The notes under the pieces are model-generated. The model was not told where the DNA came from, searched no databases, and saw nothing but the letters and a program-made list of their open reading frames with translations. 64,000 bases of DNA, taken from contig CH003429.1 of assembly GCA_000149265.1 (NCBI GenBank), positions 189,582 to 253,581 on the forward strand, in the 5' to 3' direction. The DNA comes from Ciona savignyi (taxonomy: Eukaryota > Chordata > Ascidiacea > Phlebobranchia > Cionidae). Below, piece after piece: positions 1 to 11,999 of this stretch. The first letter of the stretch is position 1. Each line of letters begins with the position of its first letter. The position numbers were made by a program, and so were the translations under genes.

Positions 1-157
1 AAAGTGGTTTACGTTGTTGTTATTAATGAATTTTAGGAAACATTTCAATTGACTACATTTGGGTAAAGTTTTTTAGCAGCCCATTAACCCAAAGTTATCC
101 TCTAGGTGCATTTTTTAAGGTCACAAGCAATTACGTGGCGGTTTTACAGATTCAATG

Positions 158-218
158 CGTACGGTCTTGTTTCCGAATGGTTAACTTGATCAACACATAT
201 ACCAATTTTTACACCAAA
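158..218 (+). repeat. Fragment of second tRNA-like repeat family
   Basis: The segment carries an A-box-like run (TTCCGAATGGTTAA) followed by a short tract like CAACACATATACCA. Both are shared with longer copies at 3207-3410 and 37302-37412. Only the 5' part is present. Confidence 0.4.
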
Positions 219-382
219 ACTGATTGAACACGATACTATTAAGCTGGCTGAGGTGATGAGAGTGGAAACTTAAACTAAATAAACACCAAAATAGTGGTCA
301 AGAACTTTAAAGGATGCACATTTTTACAGGTTTAAAGTCTGCTAAATCATAATTAATTCAATGTCTGTCAGCTGAAATAGCT

Positions 383-680
383 TAGGATAGGATAGGATAT
401 TCATGTTTATCCCCGTGAATGGGAAAACCTAGGGGGTTATCACACGGGCAATCTTCAGATCCCCTCGCGCCCATCGTCGGGTTACCGGAGCTATTGCAGT
501 GTGTTGTATATGATACACACGTTCCTTCAATTTTGTAGAACCCATTAATTATAGCTGGGTTCAGGCAATGTCCGTAAAGTGCCTTGCCCAAGGACACAAC
601 CGACTAGCTAGCGACCAGTTTCGCACCTGCAACCTTTCGATTGAAAGGCGACGCACTTAACCGCTAGACCACCGGGCCGG
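383..680 (-). repeat. tRNA-derived SINE, near full length
   Basis: On the minus strand the element begins with a tRNA-like head containing an A box (TGGTCTAGCGG) and a B-box-like segment (GTGCGAAACTGG). A unique body follows, and it ends in a GGATA/TATCC pentamer tail at 383-400. The same order of modules recurs more than ten times in the window in both orientations, so this is a dispersed retroposed family and not a tRNA gene. The head has lost acceptor-stem pairing. This copy is among the best preserved. Confidence 0.85.
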
Positions 681-1170
681 ACGATTGGACCTAAAATTCT
701 CTATCATAAAAAAACTGACCAGATTCTTCCCATGTAGATCATAGTATTTAGCATGCTTGAATGTTTTAAACCAGCTGCACAATTCCCTTATCACCAAAAG
801 TCAATTTTAGCTCACTGAAGTCCGGCAATTCGAGACAATCTGAAGAGTAGACGTGTCTATTTTTATTTGTTTCGATTAGTTGTTTTGCGTGATGTATATA
901 CTGACATATTTTATGTGCGGCATGTAAACAACCACTTTATTCCGTGGGTAAGCCCGAAAATTATTGTATTTTATTTTTAATGAAAACCTATTGAAACATT
1001 AGTATAAAGTATGTCCGCGTCTTCATAAAAGTTGAATCAAAATATGTTTTAAATGATGGCGATTGATACGTTGTTGTAGCTCTCTAGTTAGATGCTGTGT
1101 TTGGATTGCTCGGATAACATGTCGCATGAGTTCCAAATTTACGATGTCCCACTATAAGAGAAAAAACAGT

Positions 1171-1550
1171 AAAAAATAAGCCGATTTTGAAAGCGTTTTT
1201 TGCGTTACCGGCCATATTTCCGGACTGAAAAGAAATTGTTGCTACAAATTTCGCGAGGTCGAATAAGGAAATAAGAAAATTTGACAGCAGATGACACATT
1301 TTTATTCAAAATTGTTTTTTTTTGTTTTTTTTGTGTCACGCTGGTGTGTCTGGTCGAACGTGTTATCGAATCAGGTTAAAACTTTTAGTTAATATATAGC
1401 TGGAATGCCCATAGTTTATTTCGACCTTTAATTTTCTAAAATAAATCAAGTATTGTAAAAAAAGGAAAAAAGAGGCCGATGTTGGAGCATTTAGGGTGCT
1501 ATTGTCCATATCTCCGGATTGGAAAGAAATATTTGCTACAAATTTCTAAA
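1171..1550. repeat. Pair of diverged ~87-bp direct repeats
   Basis: The segments at about 1171-1257 and 1463-1550 share the order GGCCATATTTCCGG (or GTCCATATCTCCGG), a GGAAAGAAAT-like stretch and TTGCTACAAATTTC. The offset is about 294 bases. This looks like an old tandem duplication or two monomers of a decayed satellite. No coding capacity is seen. Confidence 0.5.
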
Positions 1551-3206
1551 AAAGTTATTGTGTGTAACATGAATCAGAAAAACTTTTTGTATTAAAATAT
1601 AGCCCATTTTAACAAGGAAAACTCTCCAAAAAATAAGCATAAGCAGTCAAAAACTCACTATTATTGCGCCTTCAAAAGAGCTAAAAACTTTTAGATAAAG
1701 AGTTGGAATACAGACATAAAATATGCGTACGACTGATACCTATCTTTAGCGCTTTTTTGGAAAATCCCATTGGTATTGTTAGCTAATATGGTTTATATAT
1801 ATATTGCAAGGAAAGTTACAGGTAAATAAACAAAAAACTAAAAAAATACACATCGCAAGTTACCACGGGAAACCCGGTAAAATATAAAATTCTTAACTTA
1901 ATATAATACATCATCATCACATATATGAATCAACTAAAGGTTTAAAACCAATACACATTGATAGTGAATTTCAAGGCGAACAAAAAAATCCGTTTTCAAA
2001 TACCCACCATTAACCATTTACCGGGAAACCTCCCGCCACTTAAGCACACTAAATCCACTGATTAGTCTGCATTAACTCACCATAGTAACAGAACTAAAAT
2101 AAACTAATCGGCTAAACTTGTGAGAAGGGTTAGTTAAAAATGTATTATATATAAGTGACAAATTGTGATTAAATTACGTCTGGGTAACTTCTATAATTGC
2201 TTGTTCATGTAGATCTGTGGCAAAATTTCGCCATATTTCTTTTATACTTTTTTTTGTGATCGTCGGTAGTGAAAGAATGCGGTTCTGTTATCTTCACGAA
2301 CACGACTACCTGGCGAGCAGTGCAATGAGCAAGCACTGGCTTTAAATTTAAAGGACAAACCTTCAATCAACTGACACCCTGCTAATTTTTAAAACTTATT
2401 TTACTTTTTGTTTCTTCACGATGTTGTTAGTTTTAGTTTAATGGATAGCATCTTGTTGAAGCACAATTGCTCATTGATTTTTACAAGCAAAATGTAAAAT
2501 AAAACCAATAAAACAATTGTTTTGTCGTTTGACAAGTTTAAACCGATGCAAATCTATCTAAATATTGTTGGTTCATCCAGCTGGTTTTTCGTAATTTGTT
2601 TCAAGGATTTTTTTCTTTTTTAATTTAATCTAAATCTGTGATGGCTTGAAATAGTTTTACCAAGTTTAGTATTTGCATATTGTTTATGTATAAAACATGT
2701 CGTTTTTCCGCTAAAACGGATAGTTGTTCTTCACGAAGTATAATACACTGTAAATGGGCAGCTTCAAATTTAGCGGTTTACGATCCAAAATTTAATTAAT
2801 AATTGATTTAACTTCCAGTTATATTCGCATATCTGTTTTCGTACTCTGTACTACGGTAACAATTTTTTTGGAGGTTAGCCAAAAATTCCAAACCGGGCGC
2901 CCAATGTTTTAAGGGATGGTGGGCGTTATGCAAACGCACCAATTGGATACCACGAAAGACATCCAATAAATCTCCCACTTGCTTCGCATCTTACAGGCCT
3001 AAAAATAAGCCACCATCACGTAATGTTTGGCCACTTTTGTATATGCCATATCCGTTCAGCACTTCGACAAGAATGCTGGACTGTCAAAGGTGGAGTTGCT
3101 GACCGTGTTGTACTGGAAAACTGCCTGACGAAGTGAAATACGGCAAGCACTTGGTGGCAGACCTGCCACAGTTTATTTTGGATAAAATGATTTAAAGTCA
3201 TGGACG

Positions 3207-3412
3207 TACGGTCGCGTGGCCGAAGTGTTAACGTAACCGACACATATAAAGACATAAATATATATAAAACAAAACGGTATAAGCAACGAGTGCATTTTGG
3301 GTTCGAAACTGAGAGCGGTAAAATAACCAAAAAATACGGTTTTCGAAGTAGGGACGCCGAATGGTTAATCCGACCGATACATATATCAACTATACCGACG
3401 GTTCTAGAGTGA
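3207..3412 (+). repeat. Two tandem tRNA-like repeat units (second family)
   Basis: Unit one has an A-box-like run (GTGGCCGAAGTG) near 3217 and a B box (GGGTTCGAAACT) near 3299. Unit two starts near 3336 with GACGCCGAATGG and a degenerate GGTTCTAGAGTGA. The spacing is longer than in a normal tRNA, as in a leucine/serine-type tRNA-derived repeat. Related single copies lie at 158 and 37302. The open frames here are by-products of this repeat. Confidence 0.5.
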
Positions 3413-4585
3413 AGCCCGTCCTGGAATTGAATCATTGCCTGTAAAAAAACTACTGTTTTCGAATGTCGGCGTATATTACTTTGGCCGTAAGTTACACATT
3501 AGCGTATCGAGGTAAAACGTTACGTTTGTTTGTTCACCTGTCTAACTAGTCTAACTATAAACTATACCATTACGCCGAAGAGCACCACGTAGTGTATAAA
3601 GCATGGCACCATGCCCCACCCTAAATACGCCACTACAGGTGGCAATTTATTCAAAGTAACATTTGCCCAAGTTAATAACCAACCGACAACATAACAAATG
3701 CGCTGGACTTATAAAATAGAAACCAAAACATTGAAAATTTTGCTACTATTTATTATAGCGTATAAACAACTGGTGGGTTGAACGTCGTAATAACACCAAC
3801 GTCCGAAAAAATAGCACAAAGGAGAAAGTCACGGTGCTTATGAAACACACTTGTAAGCATATTTACCAGTTAAAAATTATTTTTAAAAAATAAAAAAAAA
3901 TGGATCCATTTCTTAATATTAAACAAAAAATCGATTTATGTATGGTTGACCTTACCCAAAATCAATTTACGTGTTCTATTTTAACATGGTTTAAATATTT
4001 GTAGATGATGACCTGGTCTCACAAATGAACATTTATTTTATTGATGTATTTGGTATCCAAACAAATTTTGTCGGATTTGCAAATCACTATGATGGTGCAT
4101 TATAACGGAAAAGTGCAAAATCACGTGTTTGCGTTTGGTAATTTGTGGTTGACGTCATGTGGTGAACTATGTCATTGTGTATCCGTTGAAATATTTACAT
4201 TAGGACCTCTGGTTCGCACTGAATATAAGCGGCTTGATAAATTGAATATAACGAATCGATGTATAGAGGTCGGTGGTAAATGGCGATACTGTTTCCTTGG
4301 ATAGTAAAATAACTTGAAACACCCGGTCAGCACAATTAGTGAGATCGTCGAAAATCGATAGTTTTAGGGCTCGCTGCACAGTTAGTTATCTTTGAGTAAG
4401 CCAATAAGCTAATCTTACCTGAATCTACTGGTTGCACGGTTCTACTATAACTTAACGAAAAGATCAGCCACACACTGTATACTGAATGATGGTGCATTAT
4501 AATCCTTAACCCCGACGGAGGAGAAGAGGTAATTAGAGAATTGGCAGCGTGACAACTCTTCCGCGTTTTCCCGTTTACGAGGATG

Positions 4586-4834
4586 GGTGCCTCTAAATAC
4601 TACAGGACCGCTTGGATCGCTTGGATCACTTAGATCACTTAGATTTCTATGGAAAGTAATTCTAACCATGTCCCAAACACTAATCTCAACCCCAGAACTA
4701 ACTTTAACCCCAACCCTCACATTATTATCATGGCTTTTGTAATTACGAAGTATAATAAGCGCTCCAAGCGATTTAAGTGCTTCATGCGCTCCAAGCGGTC
4801 CAAGCGGTCCTGTAGTATTTAGAGGTACCGCACG
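4586..4834. mobile_element. Fold-back (inverted-repeat) element
   Basis: The left arm begins GTGCCTCTAAATACTACAGG near 4586 and continues with short CGCTTGGAT/CACTTAGAT repeats. The right arm, read on the other strand, begins GTACCTCTAAATACTACAGG at 4834 and continues with the same CGCTTGGA-type repeats. The arms are about 40 bases long and nearly identical, and the centre is unique. This is typical of a small non-autonomous fold-back or MITE-like transposon. I could not define a target-site duplication. A 147-codon minus-strand open frame across it is a consequence of the repeat structure. Confidence 0.65.
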
Positions 4835-6751
4835 AAAGGATAACACATGTCTAAAGGACATGCTATTTAAATACGAGACTGACGGCAATACATCCTAGTA
4901 CAATCTATCTGAATACTTAAAAATCCTATAAATACATAAACCGATCTATGTTTAAATGGAGCAGACTATTTATTTAGCAATGACTGAAATATACAATCCA
5001 AAATCGTTATATAGGTACTGTTGTTCTTATCAAATATACCTATATTCGCTAGATGTAACGTGTAATAGATAGAAAATGAATCACCACACTTATTTAAATG
5101 TTTTTTTCCGAATCACGATAGATGCATTTAAGTGTAGGTTTAAAGTTGAATAGGCAGCCAAACTACATGTTTAAAGCAAGTGGTACGCTCACTTGTAACA
5201 CAAACATTCAGTTGGTCTAAAGATTCTATTATACAGCTCACAGAATGGACGGACTTTGAACAGCGATTGTTTACGCATCGCTCACCTTTCAAACAAATGT
5301 AGGTTACGACGACCTCGTATCACACTGTGTACGTGGGCAGTCTGTCTCGCTTGTTATGGTTCTGTCAGTTTAATCATGTTATAAATGTAAAGGTATAGCG
5401 ATATTAATTTGTAAATTACTTTATGTTGCAAAGCAGACTTGCATTGCTATTCTGTATAGTAGTGTTTTTGTAGATATACCAAACACTGCTTTATATCACT
5501 GTTTAATGTTGTGGAAGTTTTTAGTTGTTCTAAACGTGATTCAGCAAAAATCATATATTACTAGAATAATTACTATTTAAAGTTTTACATAATTACCAGA
5601 GAAAGATTCACGCATAATACCCGCAATATTAGCACAGATAAAAACATATTAACTGTTATGCGAAACGTATAACACACGTTTCGCATAACAACAAGTGTGA
5701 GAATTGCCTTTAGCATTATTCTTTCATGGGGAAGCGCACACAAACGTACACTCGAGGCAAACCTTCAAGTGATTTCGCACCAGGTTTTAACTCAGCAACA
5801 TTTGTACTTTGTATTGGTGAAATCAGATCGCGTTGTTGTTGTTACGTCACACCATAGATTTCATGAAAGGCGCACGATAGCGATTACGTCATAGTTTCAA
5901 ATGTAACGTTCTAACCAGTTTCATTTATATTTTTGAACTCCGGTTGCCAGTACAGTTTTAATATATAACAAAAAAATGTTTTAAAAAGACTTTATTAGAT
6001 TCTTTGGCGAACTTAATGCAAAAATTAGTTTGCCTTGTTTGAAATATATGTACGTATAAAGTTAATCTAAGTTTAAGTATAAATGTAAAAACCTCATGTC
6101 ACCCATATGGTCATGTGGTTGTGGAGCTAACGATTTACTTGCTTTAAGCCGATGTTTATAGGCTGTGATAGATAAACTTCCAGCGCAAACATACTGGCTG
6201 TTCTTTCTAGGGCGTTTCTATGTATTTATCTGCTTCGTTGAATTGGATTGTTCCTACGTAGTAGGTTTGTGAATAACGATTATATATATTATCTAAAGTA
6301 AAGTATTCTAAGTTTGTTGAAATTGAAGTATTCTAGTATTATTCTAGTTATTAGCGCGTTTTAATCGAAACTCCTCTTTGTTTTAGTTTAATTTAGTTGG
6401 ACATTTTAACACCATAATTTTTCATAGTACAGACATTATTTTACACATTACGTGTTATTTTTCTTGCAATGTATTTATAGTTCAGTGTTTCCCTAAAGCG
6501 CCGCTGCAAAAATAACAAAAAAATAAAATGCTTTTGTATGCTGTAAATTTTCTTCATTGGGCTAAGTTTTAAATTTGTCTTCAATAGTTACGTTTTAAAA
6601 TGTTATTTGATTAGCATACCTTGCTATAACCGTTCCGCCTTTAAAAAAAAACGAGGCTCACTAAACGACGGCGACGCATACCGTCTTTTCCGTCGGGAAT
6701 CTCCAAACAGTTGAAATTAAACAAAAATTTGTTCACCAAGTCTTAAAGACA

Positions 6752-6792
6752 GGTTTTAAAAATAGTGGTCGGTAACACTTGGTTGACAATCT
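6752..6792 (-). repeat. Dispersed terminal motif, copy upstream of CYP4-A
   Basis: On the minus strand it reads TTGTCAACCAAGTG, a spacer, then CACTATTTTTAAAACC. This order is seen at 24727, 45957, 49651, 54856 (inverted) and 62795. It ends about 35 bases before the 3' splice acceptor in front of CYP4-A. Confidence 0.5.
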
Positions 6793-6818
6793 ACAGTTAT
6801 TAATTTTTTACCATTTGC

Positions 6819-6828
6819 ATTTTTGCAG
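6819..6828 (+). promoter_or_regulatory. 3' splice acceptor in the 5' leader of CYP4-A
   Basis: A T-rich tract ending in TTTTTGCAG lies 22 bases before the ATG at 6850. No matching donor for a coding exon is evident upstream. It may accept a 5'-UTR exon or a trans-spliced leader, which is common in tunicates. The sequence alone cannot decide. Confidence 0.45.
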
Positions 6829-6849
6829 ATTGAAATAGAGATATTTGCA

Positions 6850-9800
6850 ATGCAATTCATTACATATTTATGGACGAACTTTCAGTCCGTTGCTGTCGGT
6901 CGTAGTTTCATCGAGACCTGCCTTGTAATTCTGGCATTATATCTGTTCATGCACTATGGTATGGTGCTACGAAGGCTTCACAACAATGCTAAGCATCTGG
7001 ACGAAGTTGCAGGAGTTGAAAAAAGAACCAAGCACTGGTTTTATGGACATATGAAACATGTAATATACGACCTGATTATATTATTATTTTTTCTTTTATT
7101 TTTTGAAACGACAACCCTTTAAAAAAACTACACTGTCAAAGCAATGAAATTCATAATGCAATTAATTAATTAAGTACATGAATATTCAGCATGTAAAAAA
7201 CTACAAACTACTTCCAGTATACCAACGACGAAACTGGAATGCTGCGGATAATCCAGCGATTTAAAGCTTTTCCCTTGATGATATCTCATTGGATTGGACC
7301 GGTGTTGACGATTTTACAAGTTTATCATCCGGATTCAGTGCATGCTGTTCTTACCAGTGGAGGTATAATAAATCGCACGGTTATGGGATATTAGCTTTTC
7401 AATTTAAAAGTTTACCTAATCCCAACTTTTCTTGGTTTCATTTATAACTAAGTTAAACCATTTCGAGTTAAACCATTTCGACGTTTATAACTGTGCTTTT
7501 TTATTCTATTCTTATTGCATACATTCATACAAACTGTTTATTATAGTCATTATTATGGACAATATTCTACATACACAGTCAATGCTTTGGTAATGTTACA
7601 TTATGTATGCATACAGGGCAATAACACTACATAGCAATAATCCATTGTCCACCATCAGGTTTTAATTCTAATACAACTGTATTTTAGCACCAAAAAATGA
7701 CCTTGGGTACCGATTCATTCGATCTTGGATAGGAGATGGTCTGCTTACAAGTAAAGGAAGCAAGTGGTTCAGAAATCGACGCCTTTTAACACCAGCATTC
7801 CATTATAAAGTTTTGAAACCGTAAGCAAATACTTTATAATGCATGGACTGTTTTTTTTACGAAAAAGTTATCTTTATTATTAGCAAGTCTGGTATTTTAT
7901 CTTATGATAACTTCAACTTACAACGCAATGCGGCCCAAGTTTTACTTTCTAAGTATTTTGTTCGGTTAATACTGAGCAAGACGGAAATATGAAACAACGA
8001 ATATTAAGCACAAAGCGATTAAAAAATCCTTCCTAGAGAGGATTAAGTAATTTTTTTTTAATTTTCGTTATTTTAAACTCACGTCGTAACGTTTGAGTTA
8101 CCATAGAGTGTAAATTTCCGTTATTCCATGAAAAAATATTATTTAATTACAGTTCTGCCCCTTAATTCATGCTACTAAACACAATTTTAATTTAAATCTA
8201 AGCTTGATAAAAAGGAAACAAAAAGTTATATAAATGTTTACTAGGTTTATATGCTTTTATAAATAGCACCAACTAACTTTACCAGATACTCAGAGATATT
8301 CAATAAGAATAGTTTGGTCATGGTGGACAAATTCAAGAAACTGTGTGGTCAATCTGTCGAAGTTCACACACATGTTGGATTGATGACGCTGGACACTATG
8401 CTACAATGCGCTATGTCGGCGAACACGAATTGCCAGCATGTGACGTATGTACTGTGATCATAATAGTCGTCTGAATCGGTTAATCGCACCCAACCATACC
8501 CAAACAAAATATGTCGATGAGAAGACGTAACAGAGAAAGCATAAAAATAAAATACACATAGAATCTATTTTTAAAATCATTAAAATTGTAAGTGTAATCC
8601 AATCTTTTTTTTAAAACAACATAATACCATGAATATTATTTTATCTCCAGCAACCATCCTTACCTAATGGCAGTTAAGGAAGTAGGCGATTTGGTGATGA
8701 AGAGAATCAGACAACCTTTGCATTTCTTTGACTGGATATACAATCTATCTGCTAATGGAAGAAGAAATAAAATTGTTGTCAAAGTGTTGCACGACCACAC
8801 TGAGAAAGTAAGTAATGTCTGTGTTATTTGTGGAAATATTTAGCTTAATACCATACAATAAGGAACGAGACTTTGAAGTGACCGAAATAATTTTTACCAC
8901 TTACTAAATTCCCTAACGGTATCTGCAAGAAAATAGTAATTTATCCCCAGGTAGTACACACCAGCATTATAACAATAGTAATCTTTGGATAAACGGGTTA
9001 ATATGAAGGATGACATATTCTACTAGATTATGATTCATTATTATCTCATCAGTTTGCCTGTCACACTTTTGTACAGATAATAGCAGAGCGAAAAGAAGTT
9101 CTAGCGAAAGCAGTTAAAAATGACGAAAACGATTCTGAAATGGAAGGTTTTCAAAAAATGAAAGGAAAAGCTCTCGACTTCCTGGATATTCTTCTACAAA
9201 GCAAGGTTGTGCAAAGCAATGGTTGTAATAATCATGCGTTGTCTTGTAAAAGTTTAATTTGTTACCCTGTTTCTACTTAAAACCACCGATTTTTAAACTA
9301 ATACAAAATTTACCTTAAAACCAAATGGAAAAGTTATTGTACAAACAAGAGTTAACTAGCTTTCTATTTGAATAAGTTTACATAAAAAAATTAATCCGCC
9401 AACACAAACAACAATCGCCAGGCAATAGCATGACAAATATATCACTTTACTTTGTTTTTTTAGTTTGGTTTTATTGAGTTAAACGTGGTATTCATTATTT
9501 AATTGCGTTCACAGATAAATTTAAAATACGCTTTTCCCAGTCATTAGTATATACGACTGCTTTTGTGTGTTTTACCAATTAAACATATGAATTCCTGTAA
9601 TGATTAGAGTTGGTGGATTGCTGTAGGCTAGACGGTTATGTATCCTAGATCAAGATAATCTAACGATTAGGTCATAAAAGTTCGTCTTTATTTACTCACA
9701 CCGAAAAACAAGAATATAGTATTAAAGTTTACGAAACTATTAATAAAACTGACATGGATAACGACTAAGGAAAAAAACAGGAATATCTTAATAAAACTGC

Positions 9801-11999
9801 TATGAGAGTAATATATGGGTGATGATATTAAAAACGGATTTGCAACAAATGCAAAAATGAAAGTTATTCTGCAATATGGACAGGACAACAATAGCTCTAT
9901 ACTTTTGCATACACGCCTTTAAAAATCGTTTGGTTATGGTGAGACAACATTGTAAAAAATGACCTCATTTTTATTATTTAGCCGCTTTGTCCCTTGCAGC
10001 TTAAATTACCAGCTATCCACTCCGTATGTAAACAACTAGAGGACATTAAATTACAGCATATTTTTTATGGAATAATTTCATACTTTAACACATTATATAT
10101 GCAGGACGAAAACGGAAAGGGGCTGACGGACATCGAAATAAGAGATGAAGTCGACACTTTTTTATTCGAGGGGCACGATACCACCGCTAGTGGTAGGTTT
10201 TGTTAAACGAGTTGTCCAAAATAGAATTCGATTTTAATTATCCACACACTGTAATATCTTCAGCGACTGGAGTGTGGGCGTGCTGTCTTTAACTGTTCAC
10301 CTCATTTTTCGCATTGGTATCTTAGGTGTCTTCTAAATTTAAATTCTTGTCTAATTATCCTTTCTTTCAACTTGTAAACATGAGGTGATTTACATTTCTC
10401 AATTTTGCACATTGGATGTAGTCTTGTTCACCTAAGCATGCCGCTTTACATTGCTCCATACAAGTGTTATCCAATTAGATGCATAAATTAAAAGGTAGAT
10501 CCAACACCTCGACCGTGGAGACCACCAGGGTATTTTTGTGCACCTGACCAAGCATGTTTACTTTGTGTTTTATTATGTAGCGAATTTTATGCAGGTATTG
10601 CATGGGCGCTGTACCATTTGGCGAAGTATCCTGAATTCCAAACCAAATGTCGCGAAGAATTGACGGAAGTCTTGGGCGACCAGAAATACGTCGAATGGTG
10701 AAATTTTTTAATATGTTTAAAAATCTTTTTTTTATTTAATTAAAGTGCATTTGGAATTTAGGTAAATGCCCTACTTACCTTATCAAACAAACAAAAATTT
10801 CTGCGGCGCCACATCAACTGTCGCACGCGTTGATTGATTGTAATCTAAAACTCATTTCCCAGTTAAGATTCGATTTCTATAAGACCAGGCTAGTTTGTTG
10901 CCTGCTTAAGCAAGTCGTAAGTTGAATGAATCCAGGTTATTTATGTATTCCATTGAAAGTACTTCTATAACTGAGTGCAATATCAGTGGTAACCTTTCCA
11001 TGAACTTGATGTTATCGTGTTATAACCATGTTTTCCATTAACGGTAATAACTAACTTTCCACGGTTTAAACGCACGTACGTACTGCAGTGTGGACTATTA
11101 CCACGAAGATAGCGTTATAACGGATACATTTAAATATGATCCAACCAATTTCAGGAACGACCTTCCAAAATTAGAATACCTTACGAAATTTATCAAGGAG
11201 AGCATGCGTCTTGTACCACCTGTTTATGCAATCGGTCGAAAATTAGAGAAACCGCTCAATATAAAAGAAAAGGACTCTGAACATGAATCTACTATCCCTG
11301 CTGGAACAAACATAGGAACAAGCATATTTGCACTGCACAGACACGTACATTTTTGGGAAAATCCAACGGTGAGTGATTGCATCGCCAAAACAAGGTGTTT
11401 ACTGTTTATCCAAAATATATCCGGATTCATAAATTAATTAGACAGAGCGACAGATTTAAATATTTTCAATGTAATGATCGCGGGTTGGTTGTTGGGTTTT
11501 ATCCACATTGTAGGATCCTAGGTTAATGATCAAACAGTTTAAAGTGTCATATACAATGGTTAAGTTATTTGGATGATTTCCACCTATGTTAAACCCACAT
11601 GTGTTTTTCCTTAAACAGAAAAGCTTAACTTGAACATTTTATCTTTTTCGTTTCTTGTATGTTCAATTAAATATGTCTTTTTCATAGGTTTTCGACCCAG
11701 AACGATTTACAAAGGAAAACATCGCAAAACGACCAGCGTTTGCTTACGTTCCATTCAGTGCTGGTTCCAGGTAAAATATTTATTTAGTATCATATTTCGA
11801 GATTTTCTAAAAGTTTTCCACTTTACACAGGAATTGCATCGGACAAAACTTCGCGATGAACGAAATGAAAATCTGTCTTGCTCAAGTCATTCGTAATTTA
11901 CGACTCCACATCGATGGGGATTCCCCGGTTCCGAAAATGCAACCACGATTGATTTTACAGAGCGAATCAGGAATTTTTGTTAAATTCGAAAAACTCTGA
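6850..11999 (+). CDS. CYP4: Cytochrome P450, CYP4 family (CYP4-A), 11 exons
   Basis: The exons 6850-7059, 7218-7362, 7688-7820, 8286-8444, 8651-8807, 9077-9205, 10105-10192, 10595-10697, 11155-11368, 11688-11770 and 11831-11999 join in phase to 529 aa, the usual CYP4 length. Visible parts are an N-terminal membrane anchor (about residues 20-36), the C-helix W145-xxx-R149, the I-helix FEGHDTT with E333, the K-helix E390-SM-R393, and the haem loop PFSAGSRNCIGQ with ligand Cys476. CYP4 enzymes are ER haem monooxygenases that typically omega-hydroxylate fatty acids, eicosanoids or hydrocarbons. E333 is the position that forms a covalent haem ester in many CYP4 proteins. I chose ATG 6850, since the frame upstream starts only at a non-ATG codon across a splice acceptor. 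Exon sizes match genes B and C closely, but this gene is divergent from them and on the opposite strand. Confidence 0.95.

Larger units (their letters stand above)
1..6820. other. Intergenic, repeat-rich DNA without a supported gene
   Basis: I read both strands and found no chain of exons with matching splice phases. The short open frames here either overlap repeats or lack a recognisable domain. The stretch holds a SINE, tRNA-like repeats of a second family, a pair of diverged direct repeats near 1.2 and 1.5 kb, a fold-back element near 4.6-4.8 kb, and a short terminal-motif copy just before CYP4-A. The rest is AT-rich sequence with nothing I can name. Confidence 0.6.

Noticed and set aside
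600-680. tRNA gene candidates at the SINE heads
   Set aside because: A and B boxes are present, but the acceptor stems do not pair and every copy is joined to the same body and pentamer tail, which marks them as SINEs.
4445-4888. 147-codon minus-strand open frame
   Set aside because: Its repeated LSDLSDPSDPSGP and GPLGPLGA segments come from the arms of the fold-back element, so it is not a gene.
6823-6849. Translation start at 6823 for CYP4-A
   Set aside because: The codon there is TTG, and it lies inside the acceptor TTTTTGCAG; ATG 6850 gives a normal CYP4 N-terminus.
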